Made by a program: the position numbers and the translations under genes
Notes under the pieces: model-generated
Database searches by the model: none
What the model was told of the DNA's origin: nothing
What the model saw: the letters and a program-made list of their open reading frames with translations, nothing else
In this document: in pieces, positions 35,120 through 42,885 of the stretch
Layout of the letters: every line of letters starts with the position of its first letter
Position numbering within the stretch: position 1 is the stretch's first letter
DNA from: Oerskovia turbata
GTDB lineage: Bacteria > Actinomycetota > Actinomycetes > Actinomycetales > Cellulomonadaceae
Direction of reading: 5' to 3'
Assembly: GCF_000718325.1 (NCBI RefSeq)
Contig: NZ_JOFV01000006.1
Location: forward strand, 124,001-188,000
DNA: 64,000 nucleotides

Positions 35120-35149
35120 AGTAGACCCTGAATCTGACAGCGCTGTCAA
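35120..35149 (-). promoter_or_regulatory. Autoregulated promoter of the lacI-family gene with embedded operator
   Basis: The operator TGACAGCGCTGTCA (35135-35148) contains most of the -35 box TTGACA (35149-35144). A -10-like TCTACT follows at about 35125-35120 with an 18-bp spacer. A bound repressor would occlude the -35, giving negative autoregulation. Confidence 0.75.
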
Positions 35150-35327
35150 GAGCGGTGCGCACCCGACCCGATCCCCCTCTCCATGAGATCGCACCCACAC
35201 CCCGCTCCAGGGACGCGCCGGACCGATTCGTGACCACCCGACGCTCTCCGCTAGCCTTCGATCGCCCTGTCGGTCCAGGACGCCGCCGGCGGGTTGCACG
35301 CAGGCGACCAGAGCAGCAGGAGGCGTC

Positions 35328-36890
35328 ATGGGTCGCACCGCTCCGGGGTGGTACCCCGACCCCTCCGCGGCCGGGACAGAACGCTGGTTCGACGGCGATC
35401 GTTGGTCCCAGCACACCCGCCCCACGGTCCTGCCCACCAGCACGCAACGCCTCCCGCTCGGCGTCGGGACGCTCGGCGGCGACACCACGCGCCCGACGAG
35501 CCCGTCGGGTGAAAAGTCCTCCGGCATGCCGTTCGCCGAGGTCCGACCGGCCGTCGAGGAGGCGCCCGCGTCGTACGCTCCCGCCTCGACCGTGCGGGCG
35601 CTACCTCCGATCCCGCCCCCGCCCGGCCCGGTCGCGCCGCCCCCGGCATCTGCAGGCCCGACGGCGTCGCGCACCTCGACCCGTCGTGACACCTCGGCGA
35701 CTCGGCCCGCTTCCCGGCACGGGCTCCTGTCCGGGCCCGCGCTCTGGGCGGGCTGCGCCGTGCTCGTCGTGGCCCTCGCCGGGAGCGGGATGGCCCTCGC
35801 GCAGAAGGGCGGCTCGGACAGGCCGCCGGCTCCCGTGACCTCCAACGCGACGAACGCCCCGCCACCCGCCGAGGAGCCCGCGGAGGACCGGACCCCGGAC
35901 CACCTCGAGGTGGCCAACTCGGCCGTCCTCGAGACGGCGACCCTCGACGTCGACGCGGTCGTGGCCGCGGCACCCTCCCAGTCGGCGCTCGCGACGGTCG
36001 CGCTGCTCGAGGTCGGCGACCGGGACGTCTCGGCCGCGTTCTCGGTCGAGGCGTTCGGGGTGCGGTTCGCCGACACCGACGGCAACGGGTGCGACACCCG
36101 CAACGACGCGCTCGCCAGGTCGTTGTCCGGGGCGTCGTTCAAGCCCGGGACGAAGGACTGCGTCGTCCTGACGGGCCTGCTCGCCGACCCGTACAGCGGC
36201 ACCGAGATCGCCTTCGAGCGCGGCCCGCTGTCCTCGGAGAAGGTCCAGGTGGATCACGTGGTCGCCCTGACCGACGCGTGGCACAAGGGTGCGCGGGCGT
36301 GGGACGCGGCGCGACGCGAGGCCTTCGCGAACGACCCGCTCAACATCCTCGTCGTCGACGGCACCCTCAACCAGCAGAAGGGCGACGGAGACGCCTCTGC
36401 CTGGCTCCCCCCGAACGAGGCGTTCCGTTGCGCCTACGTCGCCCGCCAGGTGGGCGTCAAGTACACCTACGGCCTGCGCGTGACCAGCAGCGAGAAGGCA
36501 GCACTCGTCGCCGTCCTCTCGACGTGCCCGGCCGAACCGCTGCCGACCGGCAGCACGCTCCCTCCGCCCCGCGACCCCGTCGTCCCGCCGGTCGAGAAGC
36601 CCCGGCCGCGCCCCACGCCGACCCCGACGCCCGAGGAGCCGCCGGTCGCCGAGCCGCCGCCCGCCCCGGCGCCGCCGACGCCCACCCCGACCCCGACGCC
36701 CACCCCCAGCAAGACCCCGATCCCCGAGAACTGCAAGGTCAAGGGCCTCTACGAGCGCGAGATCGACGGCGCGACGAACGTCTACTACGTGCGGGGCGAG
36801 GAGTGGAACTTCCGGGAGGTCAAGGCCGACGTGTGCTTCGAGAGCCGCAAGGACGCGGAGGCGGCAGGCTTCAAGCGGGCGTGGTGGTAG
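35328..36890 (+). CDS. Membrane-anchored HNH-type nuclease with DUF2510 and C-terminal calcium/wall-like domain
   Basis: 520 residues. Order: DUF2510 (5-31, GWYPDPSAAGTERWFDGDRW), a Pro/Ser/Thr-rich linker, one membrane segment (136-158), an extracytoplasmic linker, and a DUF1524-like HNH nuclease domain (about 220-400) with QVDHVVAL (Asp309-His310), NDPLNILVV and QKGDGDASAWLPP. A Pro/Thr 'TPTPTP' stalk and a 55-residue C-terminal module (CKVKGLYEREIDGATNVYYV) resemble sunset/excalibur-type repeats. Exported DUF1524/HNH proteins are putative DNases used for nucleic-acid scavenging or release. AGGAGG precedes the ATG. Confidence 0.85.
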   Translation: MGRTAPGWYPDPSAAGTERWFDGDRWSQHTRPTVLPTSTQRLPLGVGTLGGDTTRPTSPSGEKSSGMPFAEVRPAVEEAPASYAPASTVRALPPIPPPPGPVAPPPASAGPTASRTSTRRDTSATRPASRHGLLSGPALWAGCAVLVVALAGSGMALAQKGGSDRPPAPVTSNATNAPPPAEEPAEDRTPDHLEVANSAVLETATLDVDAVVAAAPSQSALATVALLEVGDRDVSAAFSVEAFGVRFADTDGNGCDTRNDALARSLSGASFKPGTKDCVVLTGLLADPYSGTEIAFERGPLSSEKVQVDHVVALTDAWHKGARAWDAARREAFANDPLNILVVDGTLNQQKGDGDASAWLPPNEAFRCAYVARQVGVKYTYGLRVTSSEKAALVAVLSTCPAEPLPTGSTLPPPRDPVVPPVEKPRPRPTPTPTPEEPPVAEPPPAPAPPTPTPTPTPTPSKTPIPENCKVKGLYEREIDGATNVYYVRGEEWNFREVKADVCFESRKDAEAAGFKRAWW

Positions 36891-36894
36891 AGCG

Positions 36895-36918
36895 CCCGAC
36901 GCACGCTCCGCCGTCGGG
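36895..36918 (+). terminator. Possible terminator after the nuclease gene
   Basis: CCCGACG and CGTCGGG arms lie 5 bp after the stop codon, with a 10-nt loop. Confidence 0.45.
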
Positions 36919-36979
36919 CCGAACCGGTGCGCCCACAATTGCCTTGCCCGCGACGCAAGGGCTCCGGTGCACTGACCCG

Positions 36980-37690
36980 ATGGACACCACCGCACGAGAC
37001 CTCTTCCCCGACTTCACCGTGGTCGAACGCCTCGACACCTCACGCGAGGTCCTGGACCACGCGGGCATCGTCCTGGCCCAGGGGCGGCACTCCTGGTACA
37101 GCGGCCACTACCACCGGGAGAGCTTCGCGGGTCGTGCCCGCTACCTGTTCGCCGACTCCCCCACCTACCGAGGCGTCCCGACGGACAAGCTCGTGATCGG
37201 CAACTTCTGCCAGTTCGCGTCCGGGACCACGTTCCTGCTGGGCGGCAACCAGGGCCATGACATGGATGCCGTCACGCCGTACGGGTTCAACTTCGTCGAC
37301 GGCGCGACCGACGCGTGGAAGCCCGTCGGGGACACCGTCGTCGGGCACGAGGTCTGGTGCGGGTACGAGTCGACGATCCTGGGCGGTGTGCACATCGGTG
37401 TCGGCGCGATCATCGGGGCGCGCGCCGTCGTCGCGAAGGACGTGGCGCCCTTCTCGGTGGTCGTGGGCGACGGGCGCGTGGTGCGCCACCGGTTCGATCC
37501 GCTGCGGCGCAAGCTGCTGTGGCGCGCCCGGTGGTGGACCTGGGACGACGGGCACGTCCGCGAGGCGCTGCCGCTCCTGCAGGGCGGGGACGTCGAGGCG
37601 CTCGCCAGGTCGGTGGGCATCACGCCCGACGACGTCGCGCACGACCCGGACCCGGCCCACCTCACGGGAGCGCGGGCCGCGCTGCCCTGA
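36980..37690 (+). CDS. Hexapeptide-repeat acetyltransferase (CatB/xenobiotic acyltransferase-like)
   Basis: 236 residues. The left-handed beta-helix pattern is visible in the middle (LVIGNFCQFASGTTFLLGG, VVGHEVWCGYESTILGGVHI, IGARAVVAKDVAPFSVVVG). The sequence NQGHDMDAVTPYGF contains the His used as the base in the chloramphenicol/virginiamycin acetyltransferase (XAT) class. It transfers an acetyl group from acetyl-CoA to a hydroxyl of a small molecule; resistance to an antibiotic is possible but not shown. The gene ends just before the attL repeat of the integrated element. Confidence 0.88.
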   Translation: MDTTARDLFPDFTVVERLDTSREVLDHAGIVLAQGRHSWYSGHYHRESFAGRARYLFADSPTYRGVPTDKLVIGNFCQFASGTTFLLGGNQGHDMDAVTPYGFNFVDGATDAWKPVGDTVVGHEVWCGYESTILGGVHIGVGAIIGARAVVAKDVAPFSVVVGDGRVVRHRFDPLRRKLLWRARWWTWDDGHVREALPLLQGGDVEALARSVGITPDDVAHDPDPAHLTGARAALP

Positions 37691-37718
37691 CCGGTGAGGC
37701 GGTCGGCCGCCGGGAAAG

Positions 37719-37756
37719 CACGAAGGCCAGGAACCTTGCGGTTCCTGGCCTTCGTG
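37719..37756. terminator. Strong bidirectional terminator at the chromosomal side of attL
   Basis: Perfect 16-bp arms CACGAAGGCCAGGAAC and GTTCCTGGCCTTCGTG with a 6-nt loop. It follows the acetyltransferase gene. It is also where the original tRNA-Arg transcript would end before the element inserted. Confidence 0.85.
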
Positions 37757-37758
37757 TT

Positions 37759-37803
37759 CTGTGCGCCCGGAGGGATTCGAACCCCCAACCTTCTGATCCG
37801 TAG
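37759..37803 (-). repeat. attL: displaced 3' end of tRNA-Arg
   Basis: A 45-bp sequence identical to 48979-49023. It contains the 3' acceptor arm, T-arm and part of the anticodon arm of tRNA-Arg but lacks the 5' half. It marks the left junction of the integrated element. Confidence 0.92.
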
Positions 37804-38420
37804 GAACACGGTGGCGGGCTCTCCCGCAGGATTCCGCGGTTCCCTTCGCGGGGTTCGCCCGGGAAACTGGCCCTCGGGCGAGGAGTTCGCGTCGTTTGGC
37901 GGGGAGGACGGCGGGGAGCCGAGCGGCGGCTTGCAGTTGGCACACTCGGAGGCGCCGTACCGATAGCGGAGCCCAAGAGGCTGTCGGAGTCCTGGGTCAA
38001 GGGTGGCCGCAGGCCATCGCGGAGCGACGCCGCAGGCGCCCTGGACGCAGGGCGGAGACGGCCGGATGCTCGGCTGTCGGTGCGGAGCCGGATGGCACGA
38101 CCACGGCGTCGGCAACCAGCAACGACGCGAGGGCGGTCCCGGAAGGACACGGGACCGCCCTTCGTCGTGGCGGCTGGACGGGTGGGCCAGCGCCGCGGGG
38201 TGCGCGCAGCGAGCTTGCGAGCGGAGCGCGGGGTCCTGCGGCGCAGGCCCACCCGGGAGGTCGCCCGCGCGGCGAAGCCGCGCGCTTGAGTCAGTAGAGA
38301 AAGTCCTCACCCGGAGCAAGATCGAGGAGCAGCACCAGAAAGCGTATCCCGACAAGAGGATCACTAATCAAGCAAGTCACGCTAGAATCTGGACCGATGC
38401 ACCCGTGAGACAGGATTTGG
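37804..38420. other. Structured non-coding left end of the AICE
   Basis: No convincing gene in 617 bp. The first 480 bp are very GC-rich with many short inverted repeats, including a perfect 10-bp stem GGGCGGTCCC/GGGACCGCCC (38131-38160), CGCGGCGAAGCCGCG and GCGAGCTTGCGAGC-type arms. The last 130 bp are AT-richer and include TAGAAT (38383-38388), a possible -10 of the following gene. A replication, transfer or single-strand origin is conceivable. Confidence 0.5.
38131..38160. terminator. Hairpin inside the AICE left end
   Basis: GGGCGGTCCC, 10-nt loop, GGGACCGCCC; a further ACGACG/CGTCGT pair extends the base. No gene ends clearly just before it, so it may be an insulator or a fold-back origin element and not a gene terminator. 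Confidence 0.4.
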
Positions 38421-39698
38421 ATGATGACGAAGCGCACCACAAATCGGCGCGGCGGACCCAGGGACCGAGCCGACCGCGGCAGCGCCTTCGGCGTGCCCGG
38501 CCATGACTGGCAGAAACCCGACACGACTGGACATGAGTTCTCCGACCCGTTCGAGGACGAATCCGTTACGGCGCCACCACTCCTAGCGGACTGCCTCCCG
38601 GCGGACGTTGCGCAGACGATCGAACAATCGACGCACCTTCTGATCTTTAATGGTTCCCCACTCTATCAAGCGCTTGATGGAAGCCATCCCGCGATTAAGA
38701 TGGTGTTGACCGCTGCTACGAACGATGTGCTGGCACTTCTCCGTCACGTGAATCATCTTGATGGTCGCAGTGCTGCACACTCGGCCCGGACGTTGTTCGA
38801 GCATGCTGTCACGATCTACGACCTCTATGAGCCGGGTGGTCCGAATCCGCCCGAAAGATACGAGGCCCACCAGCACGTCACGCGTCAGTTCGTTGCCCAG
38901 CGACGATGGTGGTTGACACTCCTTTCTGCTAAACAACGACGGCGTGAAGAAGCACGCCTAGACCGGATGCAACGAGAAGCCGACGGCGCGTTGACCGGCA
39001 CGCAGTACGCGGCTGGAACTTTCCGACGGCAATGGCATGAAGGCAACCTGTATGACCGCGCCGCTGGACACGGATTGACCCCGGGGTACGACGGCTACCG
39101 GATTCTTAGTTCTGTCGTCCACGGGAGCGCGGGCGGGCTTAGCGGTGTTGTGAAAAAGATCGACGGCACCGACGTACACCGGGTCGGTATGGACCTTGAC
39201 CTCGCGGCCATCGCATTCGCTGAGGGACTGTGGTCATGGCGCGAGTTCGCCCGAAAGTTGCAGAAGGAGACCGCGCGCGACGAGGCAGCCAACATGGTAC
39301 GGGTGGCAGACGAACTCTTGGGGTGCCTCCCTCGCGTTCGTGCGACCCTCGTCGATATCGACAAGAGACTTTGGCCGAAGGATGCGCCCGCACGACCCAT
39401 CGCCATGCTCGCAATCTACGGTCAAGGTCGCAAGCTTCGGTGGTTCCTGGCGGATCATCGCACCGGAAGCGCCATTCGAACCGCCGCTCCGGAAGCTGAC
39501 GTGCCACAGTTGGAATTTCTGCTGCGGCAGGCGCGCGATTTCGACCACGACGCCTTTGGAGGGCGCCCAATGACGGCCGTATTCCCTGGACTCACCGTTG
39601 TTCCGAAGCCTGACGCGAAACCAGTTCCGTTGACACAAATTGCGGCGCCTGCAGGCCATCCAGGAATTCTCCGGCGGCCCAGAGTCTTCCGCTCGTAA
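38421..39698 (+). CDS. AICE cargo: alpha-helical protein, DUF5677-like
   Basis: 425 residues, no signal peptide or membrane segment, G+C visibly lower than the chromosome. The middle (about 100-290) has features I associate with DUF5677: SARTLFEHAVTIYDLY, a long Arg/Trp-rich helix (QFVAQRRWWLTLLSAKQRR) and YRILSSVVHGSAGG with a conserved-looking SxVVHG. RTLFEH also fits the R-x4-H pattern of HEPN ribonucleases, which is suggestive only. It is convergent with the DUF4365-like gene (39 bp between stops). A defence or stress role is inferred from the cargo position. AGGA lies six nt before the ATG. Confidence 0.65.
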   Translation: MMTKRTTNRRGGPRDRADRGSAFGVPGHDWQKPDTTGHEFSDPFEDESVTAPPLLADCLPADVAQTIEQSTHLLIFNGSPLYQALDGSHPAIKMVLTAATNDVLALLRHVNHLDGRSAAHSARTLFEHAVTIYDLYEPGGPNPPERYEAHQHVTRQFVAQRRWWLTLLSAKQRRREEARLDRMQREADGALTGTQYAAGTFRRQWHEGNLYDRAAGHGLTPGYDGYRILSSVVHGSAGGLSGVVKKIDGTDVHRVGMDLDLAAIAFAEGLWSWREFARKLQKETARDEAANMVRVADELLGCLPRVRATLVDIDKRLWPKDAPARPIAMLAIYGQGRKLRWFLADHRTGSAIRTAAPEADVPQLEFLLRQARDFDHDAFGGRPMTAVFPGLTVVPKPDAKPVPLTQIAAPAGHPGILRRPRVFRS

Positions 39699-39737
39699 CT
39701 CGGGTGAGTGCTCGGCGCATCGGCAGGATGCACGACG

Positions 39738-41600
39738 CTATCGCTCGAAGAGTTCGTACTCGGCCACGCCGTACGAGGTCGCTCGCATAATTATGGGCTT
39801 CCCCTCGAACGCCGGCAGGTCTTCGAAGATTGTCTGCAATTGAGCGCCAGCCTCCGCGTCAATCTGCCACGCGCGGTCCAACACCTCGTCACCAGCGAAT
39901 TGTCTGGCACAAAGAAGAACGTCGCGCGCCACGTCCTCACTGATGCCGGCCGCCTGAACTGTGCCTATAAGTTCGACCCAAGCCCTAGCGTTGCCGGGGT
40001 CGGAGAAAGTTGCCCCGAGCAGGTACCGGACGCCGGGCTCCACATCTCCTTCCTCTAGGAGCTGGACCCCGACGCGCCAAAGTGCAGCCGGACACAGCAA
40101 GTCCTGCACAAGCGCCTGCCGTGCGCCTTCGATTGAAAGGCTGTCCGTGTCGCAGATACGCTCCGCACGGAAACAATCTCTGGTTTGCTCTGTGATACCG
40201 GATTCCTCGACGAGCAGCTCCAAGCACCACGACTTCAGGCGAAATTCCGCCTCATTTACCGAGTCACCTACAGCCCCCAGGCACTCAAGCGACTCCGCAT
40301 AACGGCCAACGTGCATTAGCGCATCTCCGAGCAGCACCCTTGCCGACTCGTCGCCTAGCTCAATGGCCCGCCTATAGTGGTTCGCCGCAGCGTCGAATTC
40401 GGCCGCAAGAAAAAACAACCCCGCGATTTCACGGTTCCAATAGTCGCGGTCGCGGTAGGACAGGTCAAGGTCGGCAGCCTGGTTCATCAGCTGTATGGCT
40501 ACGCACAATTGTCGCTGCGCCGCCCGTCCAGCAAGGTTGTACGCAAGTGGAGCTGCGGACTCGAAATCTCCGGCCTTTACGTTCGAGTCCACCCAGCTCC
40601 GCAGCATCACCGCGATTGAGTCCCCCTCGTCAACCGGTGTCGAGACGAGTGAAGCCACGAGGGACGCGTGGTCGGCTCCGGCAACGCGCGCCCTGTCCAG
40701 TAGTCGAGTCATTGCTTTTCGTTCCCCGCTGCGCGACAGCACCGCAATGGCTGTCGCGAGTCCATCTGAGTACGCAACGGAAGGCTCGTCCAGGATTGAA
40801 AGGAGAATCTTGGCGGCCTCCTTGGTGCAGCCAATGCTATCGAGTTGCGCCGCTGTCGCAAAGAGTGCATCGTTCACCAGGGTTCGAAGGCGGTCATACT
40901 CGTCGCCGCTTGATCGCGGCCTTTCCGTTTTCCCGTACTGGATGATCCTGGGAGAGGTTCCGGGCACATCTACACGGAGTTCGTTCCGCTCGATGCGGAT
41001 TCGGAGCACCATCTCCGTCGGCCCCGAAATCGCGGTTGAGACGATCGAAGGATACCGCCGCATCGCGCGACGTATCTCGTTAACCGCACTCCCGGCAGAT
41101 ACCCCAATCGTGCTCCCCGAGCCTGTGCAGGTTACTCGAACAGGGAGCCGAATTGCTCCTCGGCGTATCGTTCTCGCCGCCTGCACTTCCCGTTCTATCT
41201 TGGCTGGCGTGTCTTCTTGCCATATGTCCGCGTCGGAGAACGCAAGACGCAGGGTTTCTTGTGCCGGTTGCTGTGGTGGTTGAATGAGGTGCGCCCATCT
41301 GAACCAGGCGCGTCCGAGTTCGCTACTCCATCGAAAGACTAGCACTGGGATGTCTTGCTCAAGCCAGTAGTTTAGGGAGGCGACTTTCACCGACACGGCG
41401 GATGTTGGCCCCTCGGTGGCCTTGAGCTGCACCCCGAACCGAAGGCCCGTTGCCTCGTCTCCACGGAATATCTCTACCGTTAGGTCGAGGCCATAGTCCG
41501 GCTCGATCGGTCCCGACACGGCCCAGCTCGCGGGCGCTCTTGCCGCGAACTGGACTCTAGAGGCCTCTTCCAGACGGTGCTGGCTAGGGCGCTTCGGCAT
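39738..41600 (-). CDS. AICE cargo: DUF4365-like PD-(D/E)XK protein with a repeat-rich C-terminus
   Basis: 620 residues. Residues 1-130 fit DUF4365: Glu11/Glu12, DYGLDLTVEIF (Asp35, Asp39) and FGVQLKATEG (Gln58-Lys60), the D...QxK core of PD-(D/E)XK nucleases, then NYWLEQDIPVLVF. From about residue 240 the protein is helical with TPR-like units (YDRLRTLVNDALFATAAQLD, EFDAAANHYRRAIELGDESA, ALMHVGRYAESLECLGAV). A nuclease joined to a helical sensor array is a common anti-phage design, but no substrate is known. Lower G+C than the AICE core. The ATG at 41600 starts the conserved block; GGGGA lies about 10 nt upstream. Confidence 0.75.
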   Translation of the reverse strand: MPKRPSQHRLEEASRVQFAARAPASWAVSGPIEPDYGLDLTVEIFRGDEATGLRFGVQLKATEGPTSAVSVKVASLNYWLEQDIPVLVFRWSSELGRAWFRWAHLIQPPQQPAQETLRLAFSDADIWQEDTPAKIEREVQAARTIRRGAIRLPVRVTCTGSGSTIGVSAGSAVNEIRRAMRRYPSIVSTAISGPTEMVLRIRIERNELRVDVPGTSPRIIQYGKTERPRSSGDEYDRLRTLVNDALFATAAQLDSIGCTKEAAKILLSILDEPSVAYSDGLATAIAVLSRSGERKAMTRLLDRARVAGADHASLVASLVSTPVDEGDSIAVMLRSWVDSNVKAGDFESAAPLAYNLAGRAAQRQLCVAIQLMNQAADLDLSYRDRDYWNREIAGLFFLAAEFDAAANHYRRAIELGDESARVLLGDALMHVGRYAESLECLGAVGDSVNEAEFRLKSWCLELLVEESGITEQTRDCFRAERICDTDSLSIEGARQALVQDLLCPAALWRVGVQLLEEGDVEPGVRYLLGATFSDPGNARAWVELIGTVQAAGISEDVARDVLLCARQFAGDEVLDRAWQIDAEAGAQLQTIFEDLPAFEGKPIIMRATSYGVAEYELFER

Positions 41601-42105
41601 CGTTCGTTCGATCCCCACCCCCGTAGTCTGCCTCACTACGATCCCGAGGGGCAATGTCGAGCGCCGTGTCCGGGTCATCTCTGGTCTGTTGTGCCTTGGC
41701 GCGAACGACGAGAAGCTGTCCTAGCTATGGCATGTTTCGATGCTGTCGACGAATTCGCTCTTTGTCCGTCGACGGGACGCCGCCAAGCTCCCTGCGTTCG
41801 CGTTGGGTCAGATGCCGTGCATCGTGAGCCCGTTCTCGACGAACCCCGCGAGTGTCGCGTCCGATACGCCCTGACACAGCCTCCGCAGCCGGGCCGGACA
41901 TACTGAGCCCGGTCAGACCACTGCACCCCGGTCATCACCGCGCTGAAACGCCATTCGAGCAGCTCGGCTCCACCCCGCGTTGCTCGCGCGAGTCCTACGT
42001 CCGTCCCAGGGAGCGTCAGCAGACGCTCCTGGTCCGAGACGGCCGTGGTGCGCAAGATCATCGACATCTAGCGGCGCCCTGGGGCACCACGGAGCGCAGG
42101 CAAGG
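41601..42105. other. 505-bp gap with gene remnants
   Basis: There is no intact gene. It holds a fragment of a second DUF5919 regulator (41812-41890, separate entry). On the same strand a short frame LTQRERRELGGVPSTDKERI ends at TAG near 41725. An open frame at 41930-42067 (LLTLPGTDVGLARATRGGAE) has no ribosome-binding site. The gap looks like the scar between cargo and core modules. Confidence 0.45.
41812..41890 (-). pseudogene. Fragment of a second DUF5919 regulator
   Basis: The minus strand reads LCQGVSDATLAGFVENGLTMHG, here split as LCQGVSDATLAGF and VENGLT. It aligns with LCQGVSDVTLAEL and VENGLT of the intact regulator at 42869-43771; the nucleotide similarity is also plain. A stop follows at once. 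It is a remnant of a duplicated or replaced copy. Confidence 0.65.
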
Positions 42106-42885
42106 TCACTCCCGAGATGAACCGAGCACGGTTAGAGTGGCGCCGTGTACGCCCGGTATCGTCGCGAGCAAGTCGCGCCCACCTAGGGTGTATGCGCTTC
42201 CGTCGATGTGCGTAATCACCGCGCCCGTCGCGCGTGCGAGGGCGATTCCCGCGGCGACGTCCCATGTGCGGTTGGCGTCGATGACGACCGCGTCGAGGCG
42301 ACCAGCCGCCAGCCACGCTAGGTCTGTCGCGGCGGAGCCGAGCATGCGGACCCGTCCGACGGATGCCGCGACGCTGCCGAGCATTGCGAGCCTTCGAGCG
42401 TTCTTTTCGTCGCTGCCCGCTCCCGTGGCGAAGTCGCCGAAGGAGACGATGGCGTCGTCGAGGTTCGCAGTCTCGGCGACACGGATGGGGCGTTCGTTGA
42501 GCAACGCCACACCGTCCCGGGTGACGTACCGCTCACTGTGCGCTGGTAGCGCGATGGTGCCGAAGACAGGGTCACCGGCCTCGATCAGCGCGAGCGACAC
42601 ACCGTAGTTCGGCAAGCCGCGCGAGAAGTTGGTGGTCCCGTCAATCGGGTCGAGGCACCAGTACTGCCCGCGATCCCCGGTATGTCCGCGCTCCTCGCCG
42701 AGGAAGCCGATGTCGGGAGTCTCACGGGCGAGCAGCTCCCGGACGGCATCCTCAATGGCAAAGTCGGTGGCGGTGGCGAAGTCGCGGTCCGTCTTGTAGA
42801 CGCGCTCCCCCGTCTCACCCGCACCAAGGAGCGAGAGGGCGAGGTCGATCGCCGCGTCAGCCGCCCGCTCAGTTGCTGACAACAT
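42106..42885 (-). CDS. Inositol monophosphatase family protein
   Basis: 259 residues, full length for the family. Metal-site motifs are intact: FLGEERG (first Glu pair), WCLDPIDGTTNFSRG (DPIDGTTNF) and WDVAAGIALARATGA (WDxAAG). Such enzymes hydrolyse inositol phosphates, fructose bisphosphate or PAP with Mg2+; the substrate here is unknown. The start ATG (42885) lies inside the 3' end of the DUF5919 regulator gene with a 17-bp overlap, so both are made from one message. Pairing with a DUF5919 protein on a mobile element suggests a role in the element's own signalling, which is inference. Confidence 0.85.
   Translation of the reverse strand: MLSATERAADAAIDLALSLLGAGETGERVYKTDRDFATATDFAIEDAVRELLARETPDIGFLGEERGHTGDRGQYWCLDPIDGTTNFSRGLPNYGVSLALIEAGDPVFGTIALPAHSERYVTRDGVALLNERPIRVAETANLDDAIVSFGDFATGAGSDEKNARRLAMLGSVAASVGRVRMLGSAATDLAWLAAGRLDAVVIDANRTWDVAAGIALARATGAVITHIDGSAYTLGGRDLLATIPGVHGATLTVLGSSRE

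Noticed and set aside
37759..37803. A second functional tRNA-Arg
   Set aside because: Only the 3' part is present; the 5' acceptor and D-arms are missing. It is the attL remnant.
38003..38506. Open frames in the AICE left end
   Set aside because: No ribosome-binding site, unusual composition, and they run across strong hairpins.
41675..42067. 130-codon minus-strand frame
   Set aside because: It crosses the DUF5919 remnant in the wrong frame and has no start signal.
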